From NCBI RefSeq assembly GCF_037072025.1, contig NZ_JAXHDD010000013.1, positions 1 to 64,000 of the forward strand: a stretch of 64,000 nucleotides of DNA, written 5' to 3'. Numbering within the stretch: position 1 is the stretch's first letter; every line of letters begins with the position of its first letter. The position numbers and the translations under genes are program-made. Below, in pieces: positions 46,508-56,440 of this stretch. The notes beneath the pieces were generated by a model. The model worked only from the letters and a program-made list of their open reading frames with translations, was not told where the DNA came from and did no database searches. The DNA is from Pseudogracilibacillus sp037072025. GTDB taxonomy: Bacteria > Bacillota > Bacilli > Bacillales > Amphibacillaceae.

Positions 46508-47599
46508 TTATTGAACTACTGCTTGATCAATATCTTCTTGATAAATAAAACAATCGGCCTTATTCCAGGTAACATATCTTTTCGTATTTTCTTCAATTTT
46601 CGTGCCGTTTGCAGTTTTAATAAGTAATTTTTGTCCATCTGCCAGTTCAGCAACAACTTTTGTTATAGAACCTATATATATATAATCTTTAATAGTTACT
46701 TCTAGCTGACTATCTTCACTTGTTTTTTTCTGGCAAAATGAAATATTTTCCGGTCTTATTGATACTTGGACTTCTTGTCCCACACTTAATTGTTCATCGT
46801 TTTTTGTAAGTAACGATTCTTTACCTACTTCTATTTTTAAATTGTCTTTTTCGACTTTTGCTATAACCCCATTTAAAATGTTTGTGTCCCCAATAAAATT
46901 AGCGACGAATAACGTTTTAGGAAATTCGTATATTTCGTGAGGAACACCTACTTGTTCAATTTTCCCATTATTCATAACAACGATTCTGTCAGACATGGTA
47001 AGTGCCTCTTCCTGATCATGGGTAACATAAATAAAAGTAATGCCTAGCGATTGTTGCAAATGTTTTAGCTCTAATTGCATGTGTTTACGAAGTTTTAAGT
47101 CGAGAGCTCCAAGAGGTTCATCTAATAACAATACTTTGGGATTATTAACGATGGCACGTGCTATAGCAACTCTTTGTTGTTGTCCACCGCTTAATTGAGT
47201 TGGCTTGCGATTATAATAGTCTTCTAATTGGACAAGTTTTAAAATATTGGTTACGCGTTCTTTGATTTCTTGACTTTTAAATTTCTTCATTTTAAGACCA
47301 AATGCGATATTGTCAAACACATTCATATGGGGAAACAAAGAATAATTCTGAAATACCGTATTCACTTCACGATTATATGGCGCAACATCATTCACTTTCG
47401 AATTGTTAATCCACACATCTCCCGTGGTTGGTTGTTCAAACCCCGCAATCACTCTTAAAGTTGTTGTTTTTCCACACCCTGAAGGACCTAATAAAGTTAA
47501 AAATTCACCAGGTTTAACTTCCAGACTAATATTATCGACTGCCTGAAGATCACCATACTTTTTTGTAATATTTTCTAAACGTACAATTGGCTCTACCAA
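46508..47599 (-). CDS. potA: Spermidine/putrescine ABC transporter ATPase (PotA)
   Basis: 363 residues. Walker A GPSGCGKTT (about 38-46), signature LSGGQQQRVAIARA, Walker B VLLLDEPLGALD, H-loop VTHDQEEAL, and a C-terminal TOBE domain (270-350). TTG start behind GGAGGG. Powers polyamine import with PotB, PotC and PotD, but here it is 2.4 kb away from potB because of an inserted decayed region, so it may need its own promoter. Confidence 0.92.
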   Translation of the reverse strand: MVEPIVRLENITKKYGDLQAVDNISLEVKPGEFLTLLGPSGCGKTTTLRVIAGFEQPTTGDVWINNSKVNDVAPYNREVNTVFQNYSLFPHMNVFDNIAFGLKMKKFKSQEIKERVTNILKLVQLEDYYNRKPTQLSGGQQQRVAIARAIVNNPKVLLLDEPLGALDLKLRKHMQLELKHLQQSLGITFIYVTHDQEEALTMSDRIVVMNNGKIEQVGVPHEIYEFPKTLFVANFIGDTNILNGVIAKVEKDNLKIEVGKESLLTKNDEQLSVGQEVQVSIRPENISFCQKKTSEDSQLEVTIKDYIYIGSITKVVAELADGQKLLIKTANGTKIEENTKRYVTWNKADCFIYQEDIDQAVVQ

Positions 47600-48086
47600 C
47601 TGAATCCCTCCAATTCAATTTAACCTTAAAGTAAGATGTTATACTACAATATCATTTAACCACTTACAAACATTAATTCATTTGTCTAAAAGGTTGCTTA
47701 AATACTTTACATCTCGTAAATTCAATAGTATATTTCATGCTTTTTTAAGTACTCAACTTGTGCTACTACTACTCCACATAGTCCTCATTTACCCATTCCA
47801 TGCAAGCAGCATTGTATAACGATTCTTCATCATCTAGTAAATAATTTGCAATGACTTTTTAAAAGTAAAACCAATTTGTTTTTGAAATGTTAGAACAGAA
47901 TGAAATATTTCATTCCTCACTACTGCTTTGACATAGTTTTCTACGCTCATTTGTGTCGCATATTTATGATAGTTAGGCATCCGGCCGCCAATAATAATAC
48001 TTTTTTTAAATTAAATTCTTTATATACTCGTCTTCGTTCCTCATATAAACCTCCATCTCGACTCGCTCCGCTCTTCGAGTCACACT

Positions 48087-48303
48087 ATCAGAAAAAACAA
48101 TTTTCAACCTTTAATAACCAGATTCTGGCATTAAAAAATTGGTTATACGATTGTACCGATGTTTGTATGGAAAGTACCGGTAAATATTGGATCCCTGTTT
48201 CCAATTTACTTGAAGGTGAAATTAATGTCACCATTGCGAATCCTAAATGGGTTCGTGCAGTAAAAGGAAATAAAGATGATAAGTATAAATATACTTTCCT
48301 TCA
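48087..48303 (+). mobile_element. IS110-family transposase fragment
   Basis: Plus strand QFSTFNNQILALKNWL, DCTDVCMESTGKYWIPVSNL then INVTIANPKWVRAVKGNKDD: the first part of an IS110 (DEDD) transposase around the MESTGKYW block. N-terminus and all of the catalytic C-terminus are absent. It interrupts the GNAT pseudogene. Confidence 0.8.
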
Positions 48304-48350
48304 TCTACCTGTAATTTAAAAGTTGTATTATGCTTGTTCATTACAAAATT

Positions 48351-48617
48351 ATTCAGCGCACTGACGCGATTCAGCGGTTTCAGTCTATCATTCAGCGATC
48401 TGACCGATTATTCAGCGCAAACCCCATGATATTCAGCGGGATTTACAATTATTCAGCGAATTACAAAATTATTCAGCGCACTGACGCGATTCAGCGGTTT
48501 CAGTCTATAATTCAGCGATCTGACCGATTATTCAGCGCAAACCCCATGACATTCAGCGGGATATTCAATTATTCAGCGAATTACAAAATTATTCAGCGCA
48601 CTAACGCGATTCAGTGA
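48351..48617. repeat. 20-bp-phased word array 5 (ATTCAGCG, 120-bp supercycle)
   Basis: ATTCAGCG begins at 48351, 48369, 48390, 48410, 48431, 48451, 48471, 48489, 48510, 48530, 48551, 48571, 48591 and 48609 (ATTCAGTG). Spacings 18, 21, 20, 21, 20 and 20 repeat as a 120-bp cycle whose inner sequence is almost identical between cycles. Directly follows the IS110 fragment. An open frame through it is incidental. Confidence 0.9.
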
Positions 48618-49249
48618 TTACAATCATCAGATAACCATTAAAAAAAAGTGCATTTTTTGTGGCTTATTTGGTGTGCCCTTAGAAATATTTTACATAGAAG
48701 TGTTTCACTGATTTTGTTTTCACACTATTTCCTACCGAGGTTCCATGTTCCGGTAATTAGGATCTACTCCGATCTCAATGCCGTATAAATTGACTCCATT
48801 TTTCTTTATGATTACGAATATACCTATCGCCAAAAATTTCTTCGTATGTATGGTCTTCCTCGTAATCGTTAAATTAACAATTAAACTTAATGCACAACCA
48901 ACAATTTTCGCATCATATTCTACATATACCTGCCTCGTGAAAAAATGGGTAACTGACTTTCTATATGTTCATATTTAAGTGACATTCTTGCCCAAAAAAA
49001 CGATAAGGTATTGCCGATAAACATATAGGCTAAAAACTCTCCATTTTTCTCTAAAAATTAAGAACGGATCTTTAGTTGGCTTATTTTTTCATTATCGCTC
49101 TAATGTATCTACGGATTTTTATAACAAAGGATGAATTTTCCTCCGTAAAACATTCAACATGACTTCAAACCCTTTCATATTCGAACAATTTTTCATCAAG
49201 CATACGAAACAGATAATTTTACCACTTTAATATCCCTTTTCTATACTTG

Positions 49250-49894
49250 TTAAGCACGATAATCCGTATTTTCCCACTCCATTATCGTTGCATATTCCAA
49301 AGAAGCTTCATCACCTATTAAATAGTTCGCCTTTACAGACCTTATTTTAAAACCATTCTTCAGTTGGAAACATAGGACAGGGTCAAAAATTTTCTGCTCC
49401 TCTACTTGTTTCACATATTCTTCTGCCGTCAATGTATCAGCATACTGATGATAATTAGGAATACGCCCACCAATAATAATGCTTTGTAAATTCAGCCGTT
49501 TACAAAGATTTCTTCGTTCTTCATATAAATGGCGACCGATTTTTAAATTGTGATAATCCGGATGAACGACCACATCAATTCCATATAGATTTCTCCCTTC
49601 TGGGTTATGGTTTGCAATATAATTGTTCCCAGAAATTTCTTCAAATGAATGGTCATCCCCATATTCATTATAATTGACAATAACACTTGAAGAGGCTCCA
49701 ATAATTTTTCCATCATATGCTACACAAACTTGCCCTTCTGGAAAAATTTCAATATGACTTTCATAATGTTTTTTCTCAAAAGCAATATTAGGATTACCAA
49801 AAGCAGCTTGGGCAACCTCTATGACTGCTTCAATATCTACTATTTGTATTTCACGAATCACTATATTTTTTTCCAAGCAGGATATGTCTGACAT
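49250..49894 (-). CDS. GNAT N-acetyltransferase, YhcX-like N-terminal half
   Basis: 214 residues. GNAT core with acetyl-CoA loop VHPDYHNLKIGRHLYEERR and preceding strand NLYGIDVVV. The sequence matches the acetyltransferase half of Bacillus YhcX, which carries a nitrilase half after it; here the gene ends without the nitrilase. AAGGGATGG precedes the ATG. Sits just downstream of potB, so acetylation of a polyamine or derivative is plausible (inference). Confidence 0.8.
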   Translation of the reverse strand: MSDISCLEKNIVIREIQIVDIEAVIEVAQAAFGNPNIAFEKKHYESHIEIFPEGQVCVAYDGKIIGASSSVIVNYNEYGDDHSFEEISGNNYIANHNPEGRNLYGIDVVVHPDYHNLKIGRHLYEERRNLCKRLNLQSIIIGGRIPNYHQYADTLTAEEYVKQVEEQKIFDPVLCFQLKNGFKIRSVKANYLIGDEASLEYATIMEWENTDYRA

Positions 49895-50030
49895 GTTCCA
49901 TCCATCCCTTCTAATCTTAAAGTAAATTTAGTTAAATCTCTGTATACTTTCCCTCTAAAGGTTTGCCAATGCATAAAAATGTTTTTCGTTTCGGTAGATT
50001 CATAACAATCGAAAAAACGGTTTCCATCCG

Positions 50031-50882
50031 CTAAAATAGTGATATCTTATTATCTGAAGATGTGCTTTTAAAATATAGAAATATTGGTAATAAAACCAAT
50101 ATCATTAGAAGAATGGAAATTGCTGATCCAAGCTGCCAATTCATACCACCCAAGAACGCATCCCGTATCACATTTCCAATCATTACCATTTTACCTCCAC
50201 CAAATAAATCTGCCGCAGCAAAGATACTGACTGCAGGAATAAATGTGATGACACTCCCAGCAATTACGCCTGGTAAAGTTAAGGGTAAAGTTATTTTAAA
50301 GAAAGATTTTACTGGATCAGCTCCTAAATCTTCGGCCGCTTCTAAATAAGTTTTATCTAACTGTTCTATAGATGCATAAATAGGTAAAATCATAAACGGA
50401 AGAAAAGCGTAAACTAAAGTGATGATCATAGCAAATGGTGTATACATCATTTGAATGGGTTCGTCGATTATCCCAAAATGAATTAGAAAATTGTTAATCA
50501 CGCCTTTGTCATTTAACAATATAATCCATGCATACATCCGTACGAGAATGTTAGTCCAAAACGGAATCATAACCAATAGGATGAGTATATTTTTCCATCT
50601 TCCCGCATGAGCAATAAAATAGGCAAGTGGATAAGCAATCAATAGTGTGATACCTGTTGATGTAACGGTCCAAACAAGCGACTGCAAAAAGATTTTTAAG
50701 TATAGCAAGTCAAACGTCTTTTTGTATCCACTAACGCTAAATTCATAAACGATGCCGCCATACCCGTCACCAGTAGTGAAACTAATAATCACAATGATCC
50801 CTATCGGAATCATCATAAATATAAGTAACCAAATAAGAGCTGGAGATAGCATTGCATATGCAGTTCTCAAATTTTTAACCAT
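50031..50882 (-). CDS. potB: Spermidine/putrescine ABC transporter permease (PotB)
   Basis: 283 residues, six predicted transmembrane helices. The binding-protein-dependent permease EAA loop reads YLEAAEDLGADPVKSFFKI. Starts within the end of potC (8-base overlap), so translationally coupled. With PotC it forms the membrane channel of the polyamine importer. Confidence 0.9.
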   Translation of the reverse strand: MVKNLRTAYAMLSPALIWLLIFMMIPIGIIVIISFTTGDGYGGIVYEFSVSGYKKTFDLLYLKIFLQSLVWTVTSTGITLLIAYPLAYFIAHAGRWKNILILLVMIPFWTNILVRMYAWIILLNDKGVINNFLIHFGIIDEPIQMMYTPFAMIITLVYAFLPFMILPIYASIEQLDKTYLEAAEDLGADPVKSFFKITLPLTLPGVIAGSVITFIPAVSIFAAADLFGGGKMVMIGNVIRDAFLGGMNWQLGSAISILLMILVLLPIFLYFKSTSSDNKISLF

Positions 50883-51662
50883 TGCTTGTCTCCTTTCTTG
50901 TATTTCTTAATCCGACTATGAAAACTAAGGCTGTGATGATAAGAATTAAAATTGTTGAAAGCACATTAATTTCGGGTGTAACACCCTGACGAACCATTGA
51001 AAAGATAAGAACGGGTAACGTATTCGCACCTGGTCCCGTCGTAAAAAAAGCAATAACAAATTCATCCATTGATATGGTGAAACCCATTAATGCTCCCGCA
51101 AGAACCCCAGGGGAAATTAACGGGAACGTGACTTTCCAAAACGTATGCCATCCGTTTGCTCCAAGGTCTTTTGCTGCCTCTTCAAGGGAGGAATCAAACC
51201 CTTTTAACCTTGCCATCACAACCAAAGTCACAAACGAAGTGGCGATGACAACATGACCAGGGATCACTGTTTCGAGTTGTAGAGAAACACCAAGCCAAGC
51301 ATATAAAGTAAGTAGTCCTATGCCTAATACAAGGGACGGAATCATGACAGGAATATATATTAAAAGGTCAATTATTCTTTTCCCTGGAAATGTATATCTA
51401 TGGAGGGAAAGAGCAGCTAATGTTCCCAATACAGTTGAAATGAGAGTGGTGATAACCGCAACGTATAAACTATTTTTCAGGGCACTCATTATCTGTTCAT
51501 TGGAAAATAATTTAGGATACCAATCAAGGGTAAACCCTGTCCATATTGTGCCGAGTTTTGAATCATTAAACGAATAGATCATCATAATCACAATTGGAAC
51601 ATAAAAAAATAAAAAGACGAGTATTGAAAAAGATAGTAAAATTTTTTTGTTTTAGGTCTCAA
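50875..51662 (-). CDS. potC: Spermidine/putrescine ABC transporter permease (PotC), frameshift in start region
   Basis: EAA loop LEEAAKDLGANGWHTFWKV and six helices identify PotC. The open frame begins only at 51591 and lacks the first helix. Upstream, TTG at 51660-51662 (AAGGTG five bases before) reads RPKTKK then hits a run of seven A (T7 at 51642-51648 on the plus strand); one extra A would join it to ILLSFSILVFLFFYVPIVIM and the rest. Either a sequencing error, a mutation, or transcriptional slippage. Otherwise intact. Confidence 0.85.
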
Positions 51663-51693
51663 TTTTTCACCTTCTAAACTGATTATTTTGAAG

Positions 51694-51731
51694 AATAAAG
51701 AGAAAGTTCTGTAAGAGCTTTCTCTTTTATT
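51694..51731 (-). terminator. Hairpin between potD and potC
   Basis: AATAAAGAGAAAG (51694-51706) pairs with CTTTCTCTTTTATT (51718-51731). Probably partial terminator or processing site that raises potD above potCB expression. Confidence 0.6.
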
Positions 51732-51804
51732 CAATTCATTATCAAAAAAGACTCTTTAGCCTGCTTACACTTCTTGCACATTTTTACGATAACAGACCAT
51801 GTTT

Positions 51805-52890
51805 TTATTTCGAACGGATTTCTTGTAATAAATGATTCATTAATTCCATGGTTTCGCTTGAATACGGTTGTGTAGGTGCGGCCTTTTTAAGATCTTCATC
51901 TGTCGTGCTTAATGAAGGCAGTTTTTTCATTTCATCAGTGTACAATTTAGCAGCTTCCTCATTTGGAGATGGGTATGGAAATGATTTAACCATTTCAAGG
52001 CTAATTTCAGGTCTTAAATACCAATTCAAGAACACCTCTGCAGTATACTTTTCCTTAGAAGTGTTTGGAATGACTGCTGAGGTATGCCATTTTAATCCTC
52101 CTTCCTTCGGAAGAACACAGTCCAATTTTTCAAAACCTTGTATGTGCGCAACAGATGCCCCAGCACAAACGGTATATCCAATCCAAGCTTGCTCACTCAT
52201 AAATTGTGGTTCTGGATTAGGGTCAAACGCTAACACATTGGGTACCAAATCTTCTATTTTTTTGGCGGCCTCTTTCACTTGTTCTTCTGTTGGATTGCCT
52301 ATGTCATATCCCAAGCTCTGTAATGCCATTCCAAACAACTCCTGTGGGTCATCAGATACTAAAACATGTCCTTTGTATTTTGGATCCCATAGGTCTTCCC
52401 AACTTGTCGGTTTTTCTTTTATTTTTTCGGTATTATATATAATACCGTTTGTTCCGTAAGCGACTGGAATTGAATATTTATCACCTGGATCATCAGGACG
52501 ATCTGTCCAAATTTCTGATAAGTTTTCAAAGTTTGGTATATTTTCCATATCCAATTCCTGTAAAAGTCCCTGTTCCTTCATGATTATAAAAGTACCAGTA
52601 CTAGGAAAAACAACATCATATGGAACGGTTCCACTCTTAATCTTTGCCATCATTTCTTGCTCTGAGGAATAAGTAGAATAAACAACTTCAACTCCAAATT
52701 CCTCCTCAAATTCGTTAAGCACCTCTTGTGGAATAACATCAGCCCAGTTAAATATATTGAGCTTGTCCGCCAGTTCCTTTTCCCCAGTATCTGAATTTCC
52801 TGAAAATGTTTCTTCCTTTTCAGAATTACCACATGCTGAGATAATTAAAATAGAGATGAGAAATAGCGACGTTAATCTAACCCATTTCAT
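51805..52890 (-). CDS. potD: Spermidine/putrescine-binding lipoprotein (PotD)
   Basis: 361 residues. Signal peptide with lipobox ISAC (Cys20), then the PotD/PotF solute-binding fold (LNIFNWADVIPQEVL, YSIPVAYGTNGIIYN). ATG at 52890 preferred because AAGGAGCTG precedes it; the frame opens ten codons earlier. Delivers polyamine to PotBC. First gene of the pot operon on the minus strand. Confidence 0.92.
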   Translation of the reverse strand: MKWVRLTSLFLISILIISACGNSEKEETFSGNSDTGEKELADKLNIFNWADVIPQEVLNEFEEEFGVEVVYSTYSSEQEMMAKIKSGTVPYDVVFPSTGTFIIMKEQGLLQELDMENIPNFENLSEIWTDRPDDPGDKYSIPVAYGTNGIIYNTEKIKEKPTSWEDLWDPKYKGHVLVSDDPQELFGMALQSLGYDIGNPTEEQVKEAAKKIEDLVPNVLAFDPNPEPQFMSEQAWIGYTVCAGASVAHIQGFEKLDCVLPKEGGLKWHTSAVIPNTSKEKYTAEVFLNWYLRPEISLEMVKSFPYPSPNEEAAKLYTDEMKKLPSLSTTDEDLKKAAPTQPYSSETMELMNHLLQEIRSK

Positions 52891-53009
52891 TTTCTTTTCA
52901 GCTCCTTTTTTATGAATCACTCGGATTGTTGAGAAATAACTAAACGACCAGACTTACGAGTGTTGAATCTCATCGAGAAATCCAACTATAAAAAAATTAC
53001 ACTACACGA

Positions 53010-53453
53010 TTAAGTTACCTTATAAAATTTGATGGCCACTCCTATGAACTGTTGTTCATCATTTGTAACTGTCTTTAAGTCACAGACGAATAATAAATGA
53101 TTTAACCAGTCATACTTTGGACTTGAAACTTCAAATGTAGGAGTAGTACGAAAATACTCTGAATCAATACCTTTTTCAGCTGGTTCATGGACTATTCCTC
53201 TATTAACTACATAAATAAGTACTCCATCATCCGTTTTCAACGTGTACCTTGCACATATATCCATGACTCCGTCTTCTCTACCCATTGACCAATCAGCTCC
53301 ACCAGGAACTATCGTCCCTTTTATACTCGGCCCTTCAAACGTCCCACCTGTAATAGGTGTGATACTTCGAAAGCCACCTGCAACAGAACCTATCTCTAAA
53401 TCTTCATCAACCGAGACGAATGCCTCAAAAACATATTCTAATCCAATAGTCAT
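53010..53453 (-). CDS. DUF3237-family protein
   Basis: 147 residues, small beta-barrel of DUF3237: GGADWSMGREDGVMDICARY and TDDGVLIYVVNRG are the family blocks. AAAGGAGA precedes the ATG. Family function unknown, often next to aromatic or ester catabolism genes. It lies 52 bases after the carboxylesterase stop and is probably co-transcribed with it. Confidence 0.85.
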   Translation of the reverse strand: MTIGLEYVFEAFVSVDEDLEIGSVAGGFRSITPITGGTFEGPSIKGTIVPGGADWSMGREDGVMDICARYTLKTDDGVLIYVVNRGIVHEPAEKGIDSEYFRTTPTFEVSSPKYDWLNHLLFVCDLKTVTNDEQQFIGVAIKFYKVT

Positions 53454-53504
53454 ATTATTCAGTCTCCTTTTTCACCTTTTAATCAACTTCATTTCCCATC
53501 TATA

Positions 53505-55001
53505 TTAAACAGTAGATGATGAATTTAAATGCATAATTTCTTCAAAAATAAGCCGTTCAGATTTATAAGGGTCATTTACACAATCCCACTGTTCATCTAT
53601 GATCATCGTTGCCCGTTCTTTTGTATCGTATGAAGGCCAATGAGGTATGTTCAGATGTTGCGGATTGCCATGAATTGCAAATGCTGCCCAAGCATCTTGC
53701 ACATTGGCTGCCAAGTCTTCTGGTAAGTTATTGCCAATGAATGTTTGCTCATCCTCCGTATCCAAATTATGGAAAACGAAAGGCAGATCAATTGCATGGC
53801 AAGCTCCATATTTCCCTATTTGGGACGGCCAAGCAAATAAATACATCCATGTGTCATTATATTTTGATTGTAATTCTGCAAATTGAATAGAAGGTATTCT
53901 AAACAATATTTCATTTACACGTGTATGTTTATCAGTTGTAATAGAAGAGGTATAAAATTTCTTTATAGTGGTATCAACATCATAAGTATTTCTACCAATT
54001 ATAGCGATTTGCTGTTCTAAAAAGTCATCTATAACCTCTTCCAAATTAGGATAATATAGTCTCCAAAATTTAATTTCATCTTTAGTAGTTCCAATCATCA
54101 ATTTTATATCTGATGCAAATCCGTCAGCAATGCTTTCAAATGGATTTTTTGGTATTAATTTTCCGTCTGCTACGGGAGCGAATATGATCTCACTTTTATA
54201 TTCGTACTTTTCCATCAGTTCATCACAATAAATCCTCAGTTGATCTTCATCTATTTCTAAAAGCTTTTCTATCGTGCTAGCCCCTGTTAATTCAACAAAA
54301 TCTCTACCTATTTGTCTGGATATGTCCGTATTTTTCACTAAGTTTAACGTACCACTTTGAGCGATGACTTTATGGAAAAGTCCCTTCGCTTTCGGTATGG
54401 TCATTAATACTGATACACTGCCACCCCCACAAGACTCTCCAAAGATAGTAATATTGTCAGCATCCCCACCAAACAAATGAATATTTTTCTTAACCCATTC
54501 CAATGCCTTTATTTGATCAAGTGTCCCCAAATATTTACTATCTTCATATTCCTTACCACCTATCTCCTCTAAGTTAAGAAACCCAAAGATATTCACCCGG
54601 TAGTTTATCGATACTAAAACAATATCATTACGCTTAACGAAATTTTCTCCGTCATAGACAGGATCACTGGATGCACCTGCAATATATCCTCCTCCATGTA
54701 TGAAAACCATCACAGGTTTTTTCGCACTACTAAGTTCTTTTGTCCAAACATTTAATGTTAAACAATCTTCAGACTGGGTCGCTAATGAAGATTGTTCAAT
54801 TTCGTCAACTGGTTGAATACATGAAGAACCAAAATGAAAAGCATCCATTTCATTGCTACTTTTCTCTAAGGATTGCGGAGCCTTCCAGCGCAAAGAACCC
54901 GTTGGCGGCATGGCGTATGGTATACCTTTAAATGAAATGATCTCATTGTCTTTTTTTCCTATATATGTACCCTCGAAAATACTTACTTTCGCAGTCTTCA
55001 T
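53505..55001 (-). CDS. Type B carboxylesterase (PnbA-like)
   Basis: 498 residues, alpha/beta hydrolase. Oxyanion HGGG (102-105), nucleophile Ser190 in GESCGGG, active-site His in GACHAIDLPFVF (about 404). No signal peptide, so cytoplasmic. Resembles Bacillus p-nitrobenzyl esterase; natural substrate unknown. Heads a two-gene unit with the DUF3237 gene. Confidence 0.9.
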   Translation of the reverse strand: MKTAKVSIFEGTYIGKKDNEIISFKGIPYAMPPTGSLRWKAPQSLEKSSNEMDAFHFGSSCIQPVDEIEQSSLATQSEDCLTLNVWTKELSSAKKPVMVFIHGGGYIAGASSDPVYDGENFVKRNDIVLVSINYRVNIFGFLNLEEIGGKEYEDSKYLGTLDQIKALEWVKKNIHLFGGDADNITIFGESCGGGSVSVLMTIPKAKGLFHKVIAQSGTLNLVKNTDISRQIGRDFVELTGASTIEKLLEIDEDQLRIYCDELMEKYEYKSEIIFAPVADGKLIPKNPFESIADGFASDIKLMIGTTKDEIKFWRLYYPNLEEVIDDFLEQQIAIIGRNTYDVDTTIKKFYTSSITTDKHTRVNEILFRIPSIQFAELQSKYNDTWMYLFAWPSQIGKYGACHAIDLPFVFHNLDTEDEQTFIGNNLPEDLAANVQDAWAAFAIHGNPQHLNIPHWPSYDTKERATMIIDEQWDCVNDPYKSERLIFEEIMHLNSSSTV

Positions 55002-55064
55002 TTTATCTTTACACCTTTCGCATTTAATTTTTCATTTTATCATTCATAGCAATCGAATTCTTTC

Positions 55065-56010
55065 TTATACTAAATGACAAGTAACGAAATGATTAGATGA
55101 CACTTCTCTTTTTTCAGGAATTTTTTGTTTACATCGATCCATAGCAACTGGACATCGTGGATGGAAGACACATCCAGTTGGCGGATCAATCGGCGAAGAA
55201 ATCTCACCTTTTAAAATAATTTACTCTTTTTTTCTTCTAGAGTCGGACTCGGAATAGCTGATATTAGTGCTTGTGTATATGGATGAAGTGGGTTTGCATA
55301 TAATTCATCCGTTTCTGCCTCTTCTACTAGGTGCCCAAGATACATAACACCACTCGATCAGAGATGTGGCGTACGACACTCAAATCATGGGCAATAAATA
55401 AGTAAGTGAGTCCACGCAATTGCTGTACCTCTTGCAGCAAATTAATTACTTGGGACTGAATCGATACATCCAAGGCAGATACGGATTCGTCATAAATGAA
55501 TATTTTTGGATCAACAGCTAATGCTCTTGCAAGGCCAATTCTTTGTCTTTGCCCTCCAGAGAATTCATGTGGAAATCGATAATAATAATCTTTCTGCAAT
55601 CCTACTTGATGTAGTAATTCCATTACCTTTTCCGATCTTATAAATACTTAATGGTTTTTACAGTGTAGCTCCTATTCTTTTTTTAGATTTAAAGAGGAAT
55701 ACGGATCTTGAAAAACCATTTGCATTTCTTTTGATAATTCTCGATTATTTTTTTGTTTGCCTGAAAAAGATTTTCGTTCTTATAGATCAATTCACCATCC
55801 GTCGGTTCAACTAATTGTAGAATAGTGCGACCTGTAGTGCTTTTCCCACATCCTGATTCTCCTACAAGCCCATAAGTCTCTCCCTTTTAAAGATGAAAAG
55901 AAATATTACCACAGCTTTTACATTGTTTATTACTTTTCCTATTGGGTTTCGAATCGGAAAATACGTCTTTAAATTTTTTACATGAAGGAGGGGTTTCCAC
56001 TGATTGGTTT
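55065..56010 (-). pseudogene. Oligopeptide ABC ATPase gene (oppF/dppF type), decayed
   Basis: Minus strand in several frames: HVKNLKTYFPIRNPIGKVIN, GLVGESGCGKSTTGRT (Walker A), then FPHEFSGGQRQRIGLARAL (signature), IFIYDESVSALDVSIQSQ (Walker B), and the C-terminal zinc-like tail. At least four frameshifts or small deletions. No permeases nearby. Confidence 0.8.
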
Positions 56011-56065
56011 TTTTGTTTGTTCAACCAAAATTATCCACCCCTTCACTAGATACGCTATCATAGTG

Positions 56066-56440
56066 TTAACACTTTACACGATGAGTATTAGAAACTTCCT
56101 TTATATCTGGATCCTTTTCATGACAAATAGATGTTACGTATTCACACCGTTCTACAAATCTACAGCCTACCGGGATCTCCTGAAGACAAGGTACTTTCCC
56201 TGGAATAACGTGTAGTTTTTGCGTACGGTCGTCTTCTAATTTTGGTATAGATTTTAACAATCCTCGTGAGATTCTACAATCTGATGACGCACGGTTAATA
56301 CAGGATTCAATGAACTGATTGGATCCTGAAAGATCATTGAAATTTCATTTCCACGAATTTTAAGCATTTTTTTGAGATAGTTTTAATAAATCATTTCCGT
56401 TATATAAGATCTCGCCAGTATATTTTGTTTGCTTTTCATT
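56066..56440 (-). pseudogene. Oligopeptide ABC ATPase gene (oppD/dppD type), large internal deletion
   Basis: Fragments GEILYNGNDLLKLSQKNA, GNEISMIFQDPISSLNPV, then directly the C-terminal part LLKSIPKLEDD...IPVGCRFVERCEYVTSICHE with the usual Cys cluster. The signature and Walker B regions are missing, so non-functional. Confidence 0.75.

Larger units (their letters stand above)
47769..49010 (-). pseudogene. Second YhcX-type GNAT gene, split by an insertion
   Basis: N-terminal half at about 48770-49010 (KYEHIESQLPIF, GQVYVEYDAKIVGCALSLIV, GIEIGVDPNYRNM) and C-terminal half at 47769-48060 (GLYEERRRVYKEFNLKK, SVENYVKAVV, ESLYNAACMEWVNEDYVE) match the intact gene at 49250, each in several frames. 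The inserted 600 bp hold an IS110 fragment and array 5. Confidence 0.8.

Noticed and set aside
48330..48617. Plus-strand open frame of 95 codons through array 5
   Set aside because: Its peptide is only the translated repeat, it has no ribosome site and ends by chance.
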